Both the position numbers and the translations under genes were made by a program. Under the pieces are notes generated by a model that made no database searches, was not told the DNA's origin, and saw only the letters and a program-made list of their open reading frames with translations. 15,161 nt of DNA, from contig CABUJL010000033.1 of the NCBI GenBank assembly GCA_902491915.1, forward strand, positions 1-15,161, given 5' to 3'. Positions within the stretch are counted from its first letter, which is position 1; every line of letters starts with the position of its first letter. The DNA is from an uncultured Collinsella sp. (GTDB taxonomy: Bacteria > Actinomycetota > Coriobacteriia > Coriobacteriales > Coriobacteriaceae). Shown one piece after another: positions 6,252 through 13,654 of the stretch.

Positions 6252-7313
6252 ATGGAGAGGATACTCGGCGTTAATCTCTCTGGCTGGTTTATTCCCGAGC
6301 CTTGGGTGACCCCGTCGCTGTACGCGGCGACCGGCGCATCCAACGCAGCCGAGCTGCAGGAGGCCATGGGTACCGCCGCTTACAACGAGCGCATGCGTCG
6401 TCATTACGAGACGTTTGTGAGCGAGGACGATTTTCGCCGCATGGCGCAGATCGGTCTCAATGCCGTGCGTCTGCCGGTGCCCTGGTATGCCTTTGGCTCA
6501 CAGGAGTCCGATGCCTCCTACATATCGGTTGTCGATTACATCGACCGCGCGATTGAGTGGGCTGCCAAGTACGATATCCGCGTGCTGCTCGATCTGGCAA
6601 CCGTGCCCGGTGGCCAGGGCGATTCCAACGATTCGCCCACCACGCCGGAGGCTGTCGCCGAGTGGCATTCGTCCACCAACGGCCGTCATGTCGCACTCGA
6701 CGTGCTCGAGCGCTTGGCCGATCGCTATGGCGAGGCCGAGAGCCTGCTGGGCATTGAGCTGCTGGACACGCCGCAGATGAGCGTTCGCAAGAGCCTCTTC
6801 ACCATGACGGATGGCATTCCCGCTCACTACCTGCGCAATTTCTATCGCGATGCCTACGAGCTCGTCCGTTCGTATATGCCCGAGGATAAAATCGTCGTCT
6901 TCTCGTCGTCGGGGCATCCCAGCGAGTGGAAGCATTTTATGCGCGGCGCCAAGTACAAGAACGTCTACATGGACCTTCACCTGTACCATTACCGCGACGA
7001 GTATGCGCTCGACATCACGAGCCCTCGCGGGCTGACGACGGCGATTTCGCGTAACAAGCGCGAGCTTAAAGAAGCGATTTCGACTGGGTTCCCCGTGCTG
7101 GTGGGCGAATGGTCGGGCGCGGCGATCTTTGCCAACTCGTCGGTTACGCCCGAGGGCCGCAATGCCTACGAGCGCGTGTTTATCGCCAACCAGCTGGCTT
7201 CGTTTGCGCCGGCTGCCGGTTGGTTCTTCCAAACGTGGAAGACCGAGAAGCGCATTGCAGCATGGGACGCCCGCGCGGCGCTCGGTACGCTCGAGCGCGG
7301 CATGATTGAATAG
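6252..7313 (+). CDS. GH5-family exo-1,3-beta-glucanase homologue, acid/base residue missing
   Basis: A 353-residue product from ATG 6252, with AGGGGG at 6241-6246; the longer frame upstream has no ribosome site and starts near the inverted repeat. It follows the GH5 exo-1,3-beta-glucanase pattern closely. GVNLSGWFIPEPWVTPSLY lies at the N-terminus, then HYETFVSEDDF and GLNAVRLPVPWYAFGS, later GIELLDTP (about residues 167-174), a GEWSGA nucleophile motif with E286, and a final AGWFFQTWKTE. In active enzymes GIEL(I/L)NEP supplies the acid/base Glu; here it is Asp172-Thr173. The family DLHG is DLAT (residues 114-117), and the HHHY strand is altered to LHLYHY (242-247). No signal peptide is visible, so it should be cytoplasmic. 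rsmI follows after 6 nt. It may be inactive, or may use a different mechanism or substrate. Confidence 0.82.
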   Translation: MERILGVNLSGWFIPEPWVTPSLYAATGASNAAELQEAMGTAAYNERMRRHYETFVSEDDFRRMAQIGLNAVRLPVPWYAFGSQESDASYISVVDYIDRAIEWAAKYDIRVLLDLATVPGGQGDSNDSPTTPEAVAEWHSSTNGRHVALDVLERLADRYGEAESLLGIELLDTPQMSVRKSLFTMTDGIPAHYLRNFYRDAYELVRSYMPEDKIVVFSSSGHPSEWKHFMRGAKYKNVYMDLHLYHYRDEYALDITSPRGLTTAISRNKRELKEAISTGFPVLVGEWSGAAIFANSSVTPEGRNAYERVFIANQLASFAPAAGWFFQTWKTEKRIAAWDARAALGTLERGMIE

Positions 7314-7319
7314 GTTGAT

Positions 7320-8198
7320 ATGACGCAAAACAGCGCCCATACGGGCAAACTCTATGTGGTCGGCACGCCCATCGGCAACCTGGGTGACCTGTCCCCGCGC
7401 GTTGGCGAGGCCTTTGCCGCTGCCGATGTCATCTGCTGCGAAGACACGCGTGTGACGTCAAAGCTGCTGATGCACCTGGGCATTTCCAAGCCGCTTGTCC
7501 GTTGCGACGAGAATGTGATCGCTAGCCGCGCTGCCGGCCTGGTCGACCGTCTGCTGGCGGGGGAGACCCTCGCCTTTGCCTCGGACGCCGGCATGCCGAG
7601 CGTGTCCGATCCCGGCCAGGCGCTGGTCGAGGCGGCGCGTGAGGCCGATGTGCCCGTCGAAGTTATTCCTGGGCCCTCTGCTTGCGTCACGGCGCTTGTT
7701 TCGTCCGGCATTCCCTGCGAGCATTTTTTCTTCGAGGGCTTTTTGGGCCGAAAGCACGGCGACCGTGTGCGCCGTTTGCAGCGCCTTGCCGTGGTGCCCG
7801 GCGCACTCATCTTCTACGAGTCTCCACATCGCATCGTGGCGACGCTCGAGGCCGTGGCGGAGGTCTTTCCCCAGCGTGAGGTTGCCGTCTGCCGCGAGCT
7901 CACCAAGCTGCACGAGGAGGTCTTGCGCGGGCCCGCTGACCAGCTTGCCGAGGAGCTGCGTGCTCGCGGCGAGGTAAGGGGCGAGATTGCGCTGGTCATC
8001 GCGCCGCCGAGCGAGGATGAGGAGGCCGGTATCGTGCCGGTTGGCGCCGCGGCAGCGGATCCCGACGAGGCCCTGCGCGAGGATATCCGCGCCGCGCTCG
8101 AGGAGGGGGAGCCCGCGTCTGCGGTGGCCAAGCGCCTGTCTCAGAAGTATTCGCGCCGCAAGCGCGATGTCTATGCCATAGTGCTCGATATGCAATAG
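7320..8198 (+). CDS. rsmI: 16S rRNA (cytidine-1402 2'-O) methyltransferase RsmI
   Basis: A 292-residue protein with the tetrapyrrole-methylase fold typical of RsmI. It has GTPIGNLGDLSPR near residue 15, CCEDTRVTSKLL, FASDAGMPSVSDPG and PGPSACVTALVSSGIP (pocket loops binding S-adenosylmethionine). FEGFLGRK, FYESPHRI and CRELTKLHEEVLRG follow. The small C-terminal helical domain (KRLSQKYSRRKRDVYAIVL) is also present. RsmI 2'-O-methylates C1402 in the decoding centre of 16S rRNA. Length is normal for the family. It starts 6 nt after the GH5 stop, so the two are probably co-transcribed despite unrelated roles. All key motifs are intact. Confidence 0.95.
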   Translation: MTQNSAHTGKLYVVGTPIGNLGDLSPRVGEAFAAADVICCEDTRVTSKLLMHLGISKPLVRCDENVIASRAAGLVDRLLAGETLAFASDAGMPSVSDPGQALVEAAREADVPVEVIPGPSACVTALVSSGIPCEHFFFEGFLGRKHGDRVRRLQRLAVVPGALIFYESPHRIVATLEAVAEVFPQREVAVCRELTKLHEEVLRGPADQLAEELRARGEVRGEIALVIAPPSEDEEAGIVPVGAAAADPDEALREDIRAALEEGEPASAVAKRLSQKYSRRKRDVYAIVLDMQ

Positions 8199-8267
8199 AT
8201 GGAGGATATCCAGCCCTTGCGCTAGAATCATCCCCTGTATGCAACGTTTTTCTGGAGGACAAACCCC

Positions 8268-9869
8268 ATGGATCAAAGCAAGCCTTCGTTCTTTATCACG
8301 ACGCCCATCTACTACGTCAACGCCGATCCGCACCTGGGCACGGCTTATTCCACCATCATCGCCGACGTTCAGGCTCGCTATCGCCGTTCCGCTGGCTATA
8401 ACGTCAAGTTCCTGACCGGCATGGACGAGCACGGCGAGAAGGTCGCCGAGGCCGCAGCCAAGCATGGCATGACGCCGCAGGAGTGGACCGACAGCCAGGC
8501 TCCGCACTTCAAGGAGCTTTGGAGCAAGCTCGAGATCTCCAACGACGACTTCATCCGCACCACCGAGCCGCGCCAGCATCATGCCGTGCAGTACCTGTGG
8601 GAGCGCATGAAGGAGTCCGGCTATCTGTATAAGGGCAGCTACGACGGTTGGTATTGCGTGCCTGACGAGACCTACTTCACCGATACGCAGGTCCAGAAGG
8701 GCGACGAGGAGTACGGCAGCGTTGGCCAGCACCTGTGCCCCGACTGCCACCGTCCGCTTGAGCGCGTCCAGGAGGAGTCCTACTTCTTTAAGCTTTCCGC
8801 CTTCCAGGACAAGCTTCTCAAGCTCTATGACGAGCACCCCGACTTTGTCGAGCCTGCGTTCCGTATGAACGAGGTACGCAGCTTTGTCGAGGGCGGCCTT
8901 AACGACCTTTCCGTGAGCCGTACGAGCTTTGACTGGGGCATTCAGGTCCCGTTTGACGAGGGTCACGTGACCTACGTGTGGTTCGATGCGTTGCTCAACT
9001 ATATGACGGCCGTCGGCTACGGTGTCGACACCGACGAGGCCCGTGCCGAGCTGGCCTATCGCTGGCCCGCGCAGTTCCACATCGTGGGTAAGGACATCAT
9101 CCGCTTCCACTGCGTCATTTGGCCCGCGATGCTCATGGCCATCGGCGAGGCCCTGCCCGAGCACGTCTTTGCCCACGGCTTCCTGACCGTGCGCAATGCC
9201 GAGACCGGTAAGGCCGAGAAGATGTCCAAGAGCCGCGGCAACGCCATCGCTCCGCAGGATGTTATCGACATGCTGGGCGTCGAGGGCTACCGCTATTACT
9301 TTATGACCGACGTGGTCCCCGGCACCGACGGCGCCATCAGCTTCGATCGTATGGAGCAGGTCTACAACGCCGATCTGGCCAACAGCTGGGGCAACCTCAT
9401 TTCGCGCTCGCTCAACATGAGCGCAAAGTACTTTGACGGCTGCGCCCCGGCTAAACCGGCGTCTGCCGACGCGTTCGATAACCCGCTGGCAAAGATCGCC
9501 GATGGTCTGGTCGAGCGCTACATGGCCAAGATGGACGTGCTCGATTACGGCGGAGCCAAGGACGAGGTCATGGAGCTCATCCACGCCGCCAACCACTACA
9601 TTGAGGACTCCGAGCCTTGGGCACTTGCCAAGGACGAGGCCAAGGCTGACGAGCTGGCGTTTGTGATCTACAACCTGCTCGAGGCCATCCGCATTGCCGC
9701 TCACCTGCTGATGCCGCTCATGCCTCAGACCTCTGCCGAGGCCCTGCGCCGCCTGTCCTGTGAGGGCGAGGCCGCGAGCGACGACCTCAAGCGCATTTGC
9801 ACTTGGGGCCTGCTTGCCGGCGGTCAGCCCGTCGAGAAGGGCGATCCGCTGTTCCCGCGTCTGGCGTAG
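8268..9869 (+). CDS. metG: Methionyl-tRNA synthetase
   Basis: A 533-residue class I synthetase that charges tRNA-Met. ATG 8268 has TGGAGGAC at 8252-8259. HLGT (residues 22-25) is the HIGH-type motif and KMSKS is at residues 318-322. The WYCVPDETYF and CPDCHRP pieces place it in the Bacillus-type branch with a reduced zinc knuckle. The anticodon-binding helical domain (about residues 370-500) is present with a conserved NSWGNL segment. The protein ends soon after it, so the C-terminal tRNA-binding domain of the longer form (about 650 residues) is absent. A TAGAAT at 8223-8228 is a possible -10; a clear -35 is not seen. A terminator follows at 9912. Confidence 0.96.
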   Translation: MDQSKPSFFITTPIYYVNADPHLGTAYSTIIADVQARYRRSAGYNVKFLTGMDEHGEKVAEAAAKHGMTPQEWTDSQAPHFKELWSKLEISNDDFIRTTEPRQHHAVQYLWERMKESGYLYKGSYDGWYCVPDETYFTDTQVQKGDEEYGSVGQHLCPDCHRPLERVQEESYFFKLSAFQDKLLKLYDEHPDFVEPAFRMNEVRSFVEGGLNDLSVSRTSFDWGIQVPFDEGHVTYVWFDALLNYMTAVGYGVDTDEARAELAYRWPAQFHIVGKDIIRFHCVIWPAMLMAIGEALPEHVFAHGFLTVRNAETGKAEKMSKSRGNAIAPQDVIDMLGVEGYRYYFMTDVVPGTDGAISFDRMEQVYNADLANSWGNLISRSLNMSAKYFDGCAPAKPASADAFDNPLAKIADGLVERYMAKMDVLDYGGAKDEVMELIHAANHYIEDSEPWALAKDEAKADELAFVIYNLLEAIRIAAHLLMPLMPQTSAEALRRLSCEGEAASDDLKRICTWGLLAGGQPVEKGDPLFPRLA

Positions 9870-9911
9870 AGACCGCGCGAGCGCCATATCGGCAATTTGC
9901 TGTTTAGCTGT

Positions 9912-9947
9912 AAGGGCATGGCCGCCACGGTCCATGCCCTTTTGTTT
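9912..9947 (+). terminator. Rho-independent terminator after metG
   Basis: AAGGGCATGG (9912-9921) and CCATGCCCTT (9932-9941) form a perfect 10-bp stem around a 10-nt loop. The T-rich run TTTTGTTT overlaps and follows the right arm. Confidence 0.9.
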
Positions 9948-9979
9948 CAAGACGCCGCCATCATGCTAAGGAGGCAACC

Positions 9980-10840
9980 ATGACAACTTCGCCTTTGGCA
10001 AACCCCACGGCCACCAGGGAGCTGCTGGAGGAGTTTGGCCTTGCGACCAAGCATCGCCTGGGCCAGAACTTTCTAATCGACAATCATGTGATCGAACGTA
10101 TCTGCGAGCTTGCCGAGCTTGCAGGTGACGAGCGCGTACTCGAGGTGGGTCCAGGTTGCGGTACGTTGACACTTGCGTTGCTGCAGGAAGCGGCGTGCGT
10201 TACGTCCATTGAGGCCGATCCCGAGCTTGAGCCGGTGCTCGATGCCCACGCCGCCGACTATGCCAACTTCCGCTTTATCATGGGCGACGCGCTCAAGGTG
10301 ACGCCGGAGCAGATTGAGCAGGCTGCGGGCGGTGAGCCGACGGTATTTGTCGCGAACTTGCCCTATAACGTGGCGGCGACGATCATTTTGCAATTTTTCC
10401 AGACGATGCCGGCGCTAAAGCGCGCCGTCGTCATGGTGCAAAAGGAGGTTGCCGATCGCATTGCCGCAGTGCCGGGCAACAAGACCTATGGCGGCTATAC
10501 GGCAAAGCTTGGCCTGTATGCGCAGGTAACGGGTCGCTTTGAGGTGCCACCGCGTTGCTTTATGCCGGCGCCACACGTGGACTCGGCCGTCGTGCGTATC
10601 GACCGTGTTGACGGTGTGGTGCCCGAAGGACTCGATCGCGAATTTGTGGCCCGCGTGATTGACGCTGCATTTGCTCAGCGTCGCAAGACCATCCGCAATT
10701 CCATGAGCGCCAACGGCTTTGCCAAGGACGTGCTCGATGCCGCCTTTGAGGCTTGCGGTATCGCACCCACCACGCGCGCCGAGACGCTCGGCGTCGCCGA
10801 CTTTGTGTGCCTGGCTCGGGAGCTTTCCCATGACGCTTAA
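9980..10840 (+). CDS. rsmA: 16S rRNA (A1518/A1519-N6) dimethyltransferase RsmA/KsgA
   Basis: A 286-residue protein with a strong AAGGAGG at 9968-9974 before ATG 9980. LGQNFLID (residues 28-35) is the RsmA N-terminal signature. EVGPGCGTLT (55-64) is the S-adenosylmethionine loop, SIEADP (76-81) binds the cofactor ribose, and NLPYNV (126-131) is the N6-adenine methyltransferase catalytic motif. FMPAPHVDSAVVRI and AFAQRRKTIRN, both typical, follow. It dimethylates two adjacent adenines near the 3' end of 16S rRNA late in small-subunit assembly. Its last 11 nt overlap tatD, so the two are co-transcribed. Its start lies after the metG terminator, so it probably has separate transcription. Confidence 0.96.
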   Translation: MTTSPLANPTATRELLEEFGLATKHRLGQNFLIDNHVIERICELAELAGDERVLEVGPGCGTLTLALLQEAACVTSIEADPELEPVLDAHAADYANFRFIMGDALKVTPEQIEQAAGGEPTVFVANLPYNVAATIILQFFQTMPALKRAVVMVQKEVADRIAAVPGNKTYGGYTAKLGLYAQVTGRFEVPPRCFMPAPHVDSAVVRIDRVDGVVPEGLDREFVARVIDAAFAQRRKTIRNSMSANGFAKDVLDAAFEACGIAPTTRAETLGVADFVCLARELSHDA

Positions 10841-11747
10841 TGCCGAACGCGTGACGTTTACCAAGAAAAAGAAGACGGTTGCTTGTCCCGTGCCCTTGGC
10901 ACCGCTTGCCGACACACATGCGCATCTGCTTTCGTTCTGGGGCAAGGATGTGCCCGAGACACTCGTGCGCGCCAAAGCCGCGGGCGTCGACCTGTTGGTG
11001 ACGGTCTTCGACCCCATCGCCGACAAGCGCAGCGTGACGGACTATAGCGACTGGCTCGTGCGCGAAATTCTGCCGATGCAGGATATCCCGCAGATCAAGT
11101 ATCTTGCCGGCGTGCATCCGTATGGCGCGCCGGACTATACCGACGACATTCACGCGCAGGTTGTTGCTGCGCTTGATGACCCTTTGTGCGCCGGTATTGG
11201 CGAAATCGGTCTGGACTACCACATGGACTATGACGACGATATCGCGCCGGCACCCCATAACGTGCAGATTGACTGCATGGCGCGCCAGCTCGAGCTTGCC
11301 GTGCGTCGTAACGTGCCGGTGGAGCTGCATCTGCGTCACGAGGACATGGACCAGGAGCGTACCTCGCACGTGGACGCCTACAACGTGCTTCGTGGGGTGG
11401 GCGTGCCCCAGGCCGGTTGTGTGCTGCACTGTTTTGGCGAGGACCGCGCCACGATGGAGCGCTTTGTGGAGCTGGGCTGCTATATCGCCTATGGTGGTGC
11501 GGCCACCTTTAAGCGCAACGACGACGTGCGCGAGGCATTTGCGGCAACCCCACTCGATCGAATTTTGTTCGAGACGGATTGCCCGTATATGGCTCCGGAG
11601 CCCATCCGCGGTCTTGAATGCGAGCCCGCAATGATCTCCATTACGGCAAACGCGCTGGTTAACGACCGTATCGATCGCACTGGTGAGGACGCCGAAACAA
11701 TCGCGCGTGCCGCTTGGGAAAATGCCTGCAAACTTTTTCAAAAATAG
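10830..11747 (+). CDS. tatD: TatD-family metal-dependent DNase/hydrolase
   Basis: A 305-residue product from ATG 10830, which overlaps the rsmA end by 11 nt; the longer frame simply runs inside rsmA. Metal-site motifs appear in order: ADTHAHL with H30 and H32, GVHPYG, GEIGLDYH with E125, ELHLRHED, LHCFGED, and FETDCPYMAPEP. These are the classical TatD amidohydrolase-superfamily ligands. Members are nucleases acting on DNA ends or damaged DNA. It is somewhat long, owing to about 25 extra residues (TFTKKKKTV and neighbours, basic) before the first motif, and an insert around HMDYDDDIAPAPHNV. Pairing with metG and rsmA is a common bacterial gene order. The function is firm at family level only. 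Confidence 0.93.
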   Translation: MTLNAERVTFTKKKKTVACPVPLAPLADTHAHLLSFWGKDVPETLVRAKAAGVDLLVTVFDPIADKRSVTDYSDWLVREILPMQDIPQIKYLAGVHPYGAPDYTDDIHAQVVAALDDPLCAGIGEIGLDYHMDYDDDIAPAPHNVQIDCMARQLELAVRRNVPVELHLRHEDMDQERTSHVDAYNVLRGVGVPQAGCVLHCFGEDRATMERFVELGCYIAYGGAATFKRNDDVREAFAATPLDRILFETDCPYMAPEPIRGLECEPAMISITANALVNDRIDRTGEDAETIARAAWENACKLFQK

Positions 11748-11750
11748 TTC

Positions 11751-11779
11751 TTGCGTTCGCGGTGGCGCTCCGTTATTCT
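11751..11779 (+). promoter_or_regulatory. Promoter of tRNA-Leu
   Basis: TTGCGT at 11751-11756 and TATTCT at 11774-11779 with a 17-bp spacer lie just before the mature tRNA 5' end at 11791. Confidence 0.65.
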
Positions 11780-11790
11780 AATTCCTGCAC

Positions 11791-11877
11791 GCGGGCGTGG
11801 CGGAATTGGCAGACGCGTACGGTTCAGGTCCGTATGGGGGCAACCCCATGAAGGTTCAAGTCCTTTCGCCCGCACCA
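11791..11877 (+). tRNA. tRNA-Leu (anticodon CAG), CCA encoded
   Basis: A class II tRNA of 87 nt including CCA. The acceptor GCGGGCG (11791-11797) pairs with CGCCCGC (11867-11873). The anticodon stem TACGG/CCGTA holds loop TTCAGGT, giving anticodon CAG. A long variable arm contains GGGG/CCCC around GCAA. The T stem GAAGG/CCTTT encloses TTCAAGT. Discriminator A and an encoded CCA (11875-11877) follow, unlike the tRNA-Phe here. Its last 18 bp recur downstream at 12049. Confidence 0.95.
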
Positions 11878-11919
11878 TTAAATGAAAGAGCTTCCAGCAA
11901 TGGGAGCTTTTTTGTTATG
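11860..11919 (+). repeat. Repeat copy 1: tRNA-Leu 3' end plus terminator
   Basis: This 60-bp block covers the last 18 bp of the tRNA and its terminator. It recurs at 12049-12108 with only two substitutions (T11893 to C and A11905 to G), both inside the terminator stem and each keeping it paired. Confidence 0.9.
11889..11915 (+). terminator. Rho-independent terminator after tRNA-Leu (copy 1)
   Basis: AGCTTCC (11889-11895), loop AGCAAT, then GGGAGCT (11902-11908) with one wobble pair. A run of T follows, giving TTTTTT at 11908-11913. Confidence 0.88.
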
Positions 11920-11929
11920 TGCCCATCGC

Positions 11930-12054
11930 GGGGACTTGAACCTGCGAAGGAGCGAGCGTCAAGAAAACGCGGAGCGTTTTTAGCGAGCTGGCAAGGACGC
12001 CGGCAGGCGGCCGATGCCGGTGCGGATCCGCGAAGCGGATACGCGGACGTCCTT
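11930..12054. other. Structured spacer between the two tRNA-Leu 3' repeats
   Basis: No gene is seen here. GGACTTGAACC at 11932-11942 is the exact reverse complement of GGTTCAAGTCC in the tRNA-Leu T arm (11853-11863). AAAACGC/GCGTTTT with loop GGA (11964-11980) forms a hairpin followed by Ts. AAGGACG (11993-11999) pairs with CGTCCTT (12048-12054) and encloses two further stems: CCGGC/GCCGG (12000-12020), and ATCCGC/GCGGAT with loop GAA, extended by GCG/CGC (12022-12044). Together the last three make a compact three-way-junction-like shape. Confidence 0.6.
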
Positions 12055-12108
12055 TCGCCCGCACCATTAAATGAAAGAGCTCCCAGCAATGGGGGCTTTT
12101 TTGTTATG
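12049..12108 (+). repeat. Repeat copy 2: tRNA-Leu 3' end plus terminator
   Basis: This block is 58/60 identical to 11860-11919 and lies 189 bp downstream of it. It begins with the last 18 bp of tRNA-Leu, including CCA, but no tRNA body precedes it. Confidence 0.9.
12078..12104 (+). terminator. Rho-independent terminator, second copy
   Basis: AGCTCCC, loop AGCAAT and GGGGGCT form a 7-bp stem with one wobble, followed by TTTTTT. It is the second copy of the tRNA-Leu terminator and insulates the SPFH gene. Confidence 0.85.
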
Positions 12109-12165
12109 CACGATCTCCTTGGACGGGTATCCTAATGGCAACGTGTGCCTATCAGAGGAGAGACC

Positions 12166-13104
12166 ATGCTGTTTTCCGGTATCATCGCTGCCCTTACGAG
12201 CCTTTTGATTCCCATCATCATCCTGCTGCTGTTGCTTCCCAACGCCTGCTACGTCGTTGAGCAGCAGCACGCTGTGATCATCGAGCGCTTGGGTAAGTTC
12301 AATCGTATCGTCAACGCGGGCTTCCACGTGAAGGTGCCCGTGATCGACCGCAAGGCCGCCACGGTGAGCCTGCGCACCATGAAAAACGGTTTTGGCATCG
12401 ACGTTAAGACCCAGGACAACGTGACCATCGGCCTTGAGGTCTCCGCTCAGTACCACGTGAGCTACGACATGGGCGCCGGCCCGGCAGATTCGGGCATCTA
12501 CAAGAGCTACTACATGCTGCAGGAGCCCGTCGACCAGATGCGTGACTTCATCACCGACGCCCTGCGCTCTTCGATTCCTGTCTACACACTCGATGAGGTC
12601 TTTGCCAAGAAGGATGACATCGCCAAGGATGTCAACGCTACCGTTTCCGAGCAGATGGCCGCCTACGGCTTCACCCTCGTGTCGACGCTCATCACCAAAA
12701 TCGCACTGCCGACCGAGGTTGAGAACTCCATGAACGACATCAACGCCGCCCAGCGCAAGCGCGCTGCGGCACAGGAGCTCGCCGAGGCAGACCGCATCAA
12801 GCGCGTTACCGAGGCGACCGCCGAGGCCGAGGCAATGGAAAAGGCGGGCGAGGGCATCGCCAACCAGCGCAAGGCCATCGCACTGGGTATCAAAGATTCG
12901 CTCGAGATCATCCAGGAGACGGGTGTCGGCAATGACGAGGCCAACCAACTGTTCATGTTTACGCAGTGGTCCGAGATGATGACGGAGTTCGCTCGCACGG
13001 GTAAAACCTCGACGGTCGTGCTGCCGAGCGACTTTTCGCAGTCGGCCTCGATGTTCGAGCAGATGCTGGCCGCCGGCAAAGTTCAAAACGATTCGAAGGA
13101 GTAG
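12166..13104 (+). CDS. SPFH/band-7 (stomatin/HIR-like) membrane protein
   Basis: A 312-residue product. ATG 12166 is preferred over ATG 12145 because GAGGAG lies at 12155-12160. A strong N-terminal membrane helix (residues 4-26, nearly all Ile/Leu) is followed by the band-7 domain. That domain runs from VVEQQHAVIIERLGKFNRIV, through FHVKVPVIDRKAATVSLR, to the conserved LVSTLITKIALPTEVENSMN region. Next comes an Ala/Glu/Lys-rich coiled-coil (about 195-230) and a C-terminal part ending in MFEQMLAAGKV. SPFH proteins form ring-shaped membrane scaffolds that organise proteases or lipid domains. No partner (NfeD, FtsH) is next to it. rlmH starts 6 nt after its stop, so the two are likely co-transcribed. 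Confidence 0.9.
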   Translation: MLFSGIIAALTSLLIPIIILLLLLPNACYVVEQQHAVIIERLGKFNRIVNAGFHVKVPVIDRKAATVSLRTMKNGFGIDVKTQDNVTIGLEVSAQYHVSYDMGAGPADSGIYKSYYMLQEPVDQMRDFITDALRSSIPVYTLDEVFAKKDDIAKDVNATVSEQMAAYGFTLVSTLITKIALPTEVENSMNDINAAQRKRAAAQELAEADRIKRVTEATAEAEAMEKAGEGIANQRKAIALGIKDSLEIIQETGVGNDEANQLFMFTQWSEMMTEFARTGKTSTVVLPSDFSQSASMFEQMLAAGKVQNDSKE

Positions 13105-13110
13105 ACGCGC

Positions 13111-13581
13111 GTGAAATACACCGTCGTTTGCGTCGGTAAGCTCAAGGAGCGCTTTTGGAAGGACGCGTGCGCTGAGTACACCAAGCGCCTAGGTGCCTAT
13201 GCCAAGGTGGATATCCGCGAGGTGGCCGATATCGACCCGGCTAAGGCGGGCGGCGTGGATGCCGCGCGCGACAAGGAGGGGGCGGCGATTCTTGCCGCCT
13301 TGCCATCTCGAGCGCATGTGATCCTGCTGGCTATCGAGGGCAAGGAGCGCTCGAGCGAGGAGTTTTCGGCGAGGCTCGACGATCTTATGCTGCGAGGCAG
13401 CAGCGACATTGCCTTTGTAATCGGCGGTTCGGACGGCGTGAGTGATGACGTGCGCGCACGAGCCGACGAGATGCTCAGCTTTGGACGCATTACCTTGCCG
13501 CATAACCTGGCGCGTGTGGTGCTGCTGGAGCAGATTTACCGTGCCTGCAAGATCAGTCGTGGCGAGCCGTATCACAAATAG
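13111..13581 (+). CDS. rlmH: 23S rRNA pseudouridine-1915 N3-methyltransferase RlmH
   Basis: A 156-residue SPOUT methyltransferase, full length for the family. It starts at GTG 13111 with AAGGAG at 13096-13101. VVCVGKLKERFWKDACAEY is the usual N-terminus. FVIGGSDGVSDDV and LPHNLARVVLLEQIYRACKI form the trefoil knot that binds S-adenosylmethionine, and the protein ends with the family's GEPYHK tail. RlmH acts as a dimer on the assembled 70S ribosome, modifying helix 69 of 23S rRNA. Expression probably depends on the upstream SPFH gene, since no gap for a promoter exists. Confidence 0.95.
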   Translation: MKYTVVCVGKLKERFWKDACAEYTKRLGAYAKVDIREVADIDPAKAGGVDAARDKEGAAILAALPSRAHVILLAIEGKERSSEEFSARLDDLMLRGSSDIAFVIGGSDGVSDDVRARADEMLSFGRITLPHNLARVVLLEQIYRACKISRGEPYHK

Positions 13582-13654
13582 GTCGGCAATACGAAACGAT
13601 GGCGTGGGACAATACCTTTCGTTTTGAGGAATGTGTCTGAAAGGACTATGCGAT

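Noticed and set aside
7458..9950. An 830-codon open frame on the minus strand across rsmI and metG
   Set aside because: It lies wholly antisense to two well-identified enzymes, covers a terminator, has no recognisable motifs or ribosome site, and is explained by the GC-rich codon use of the sense genes.
10560..11741. A 393-codon minus-strand frame opposite rsmA and tatD
   Set aside because: It is antisense to two enzymes with intact catalytic motifs and shows no protein-like domain features.
11797..12135. A 112-codon frame beginning MAELADAYGSGPYGG
   Set aside because: It starts inside tRNA-Leu and crosses both terminators. MAELADAYG-type starts are a known false call made from tRNA sequence.
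12067..13086. A 339-codon minus-strand frame opposite the SPFH gene
   Set aside because: It is a mirror of sense codon bias and would start within rlmH-side sequence without a ribosome site.
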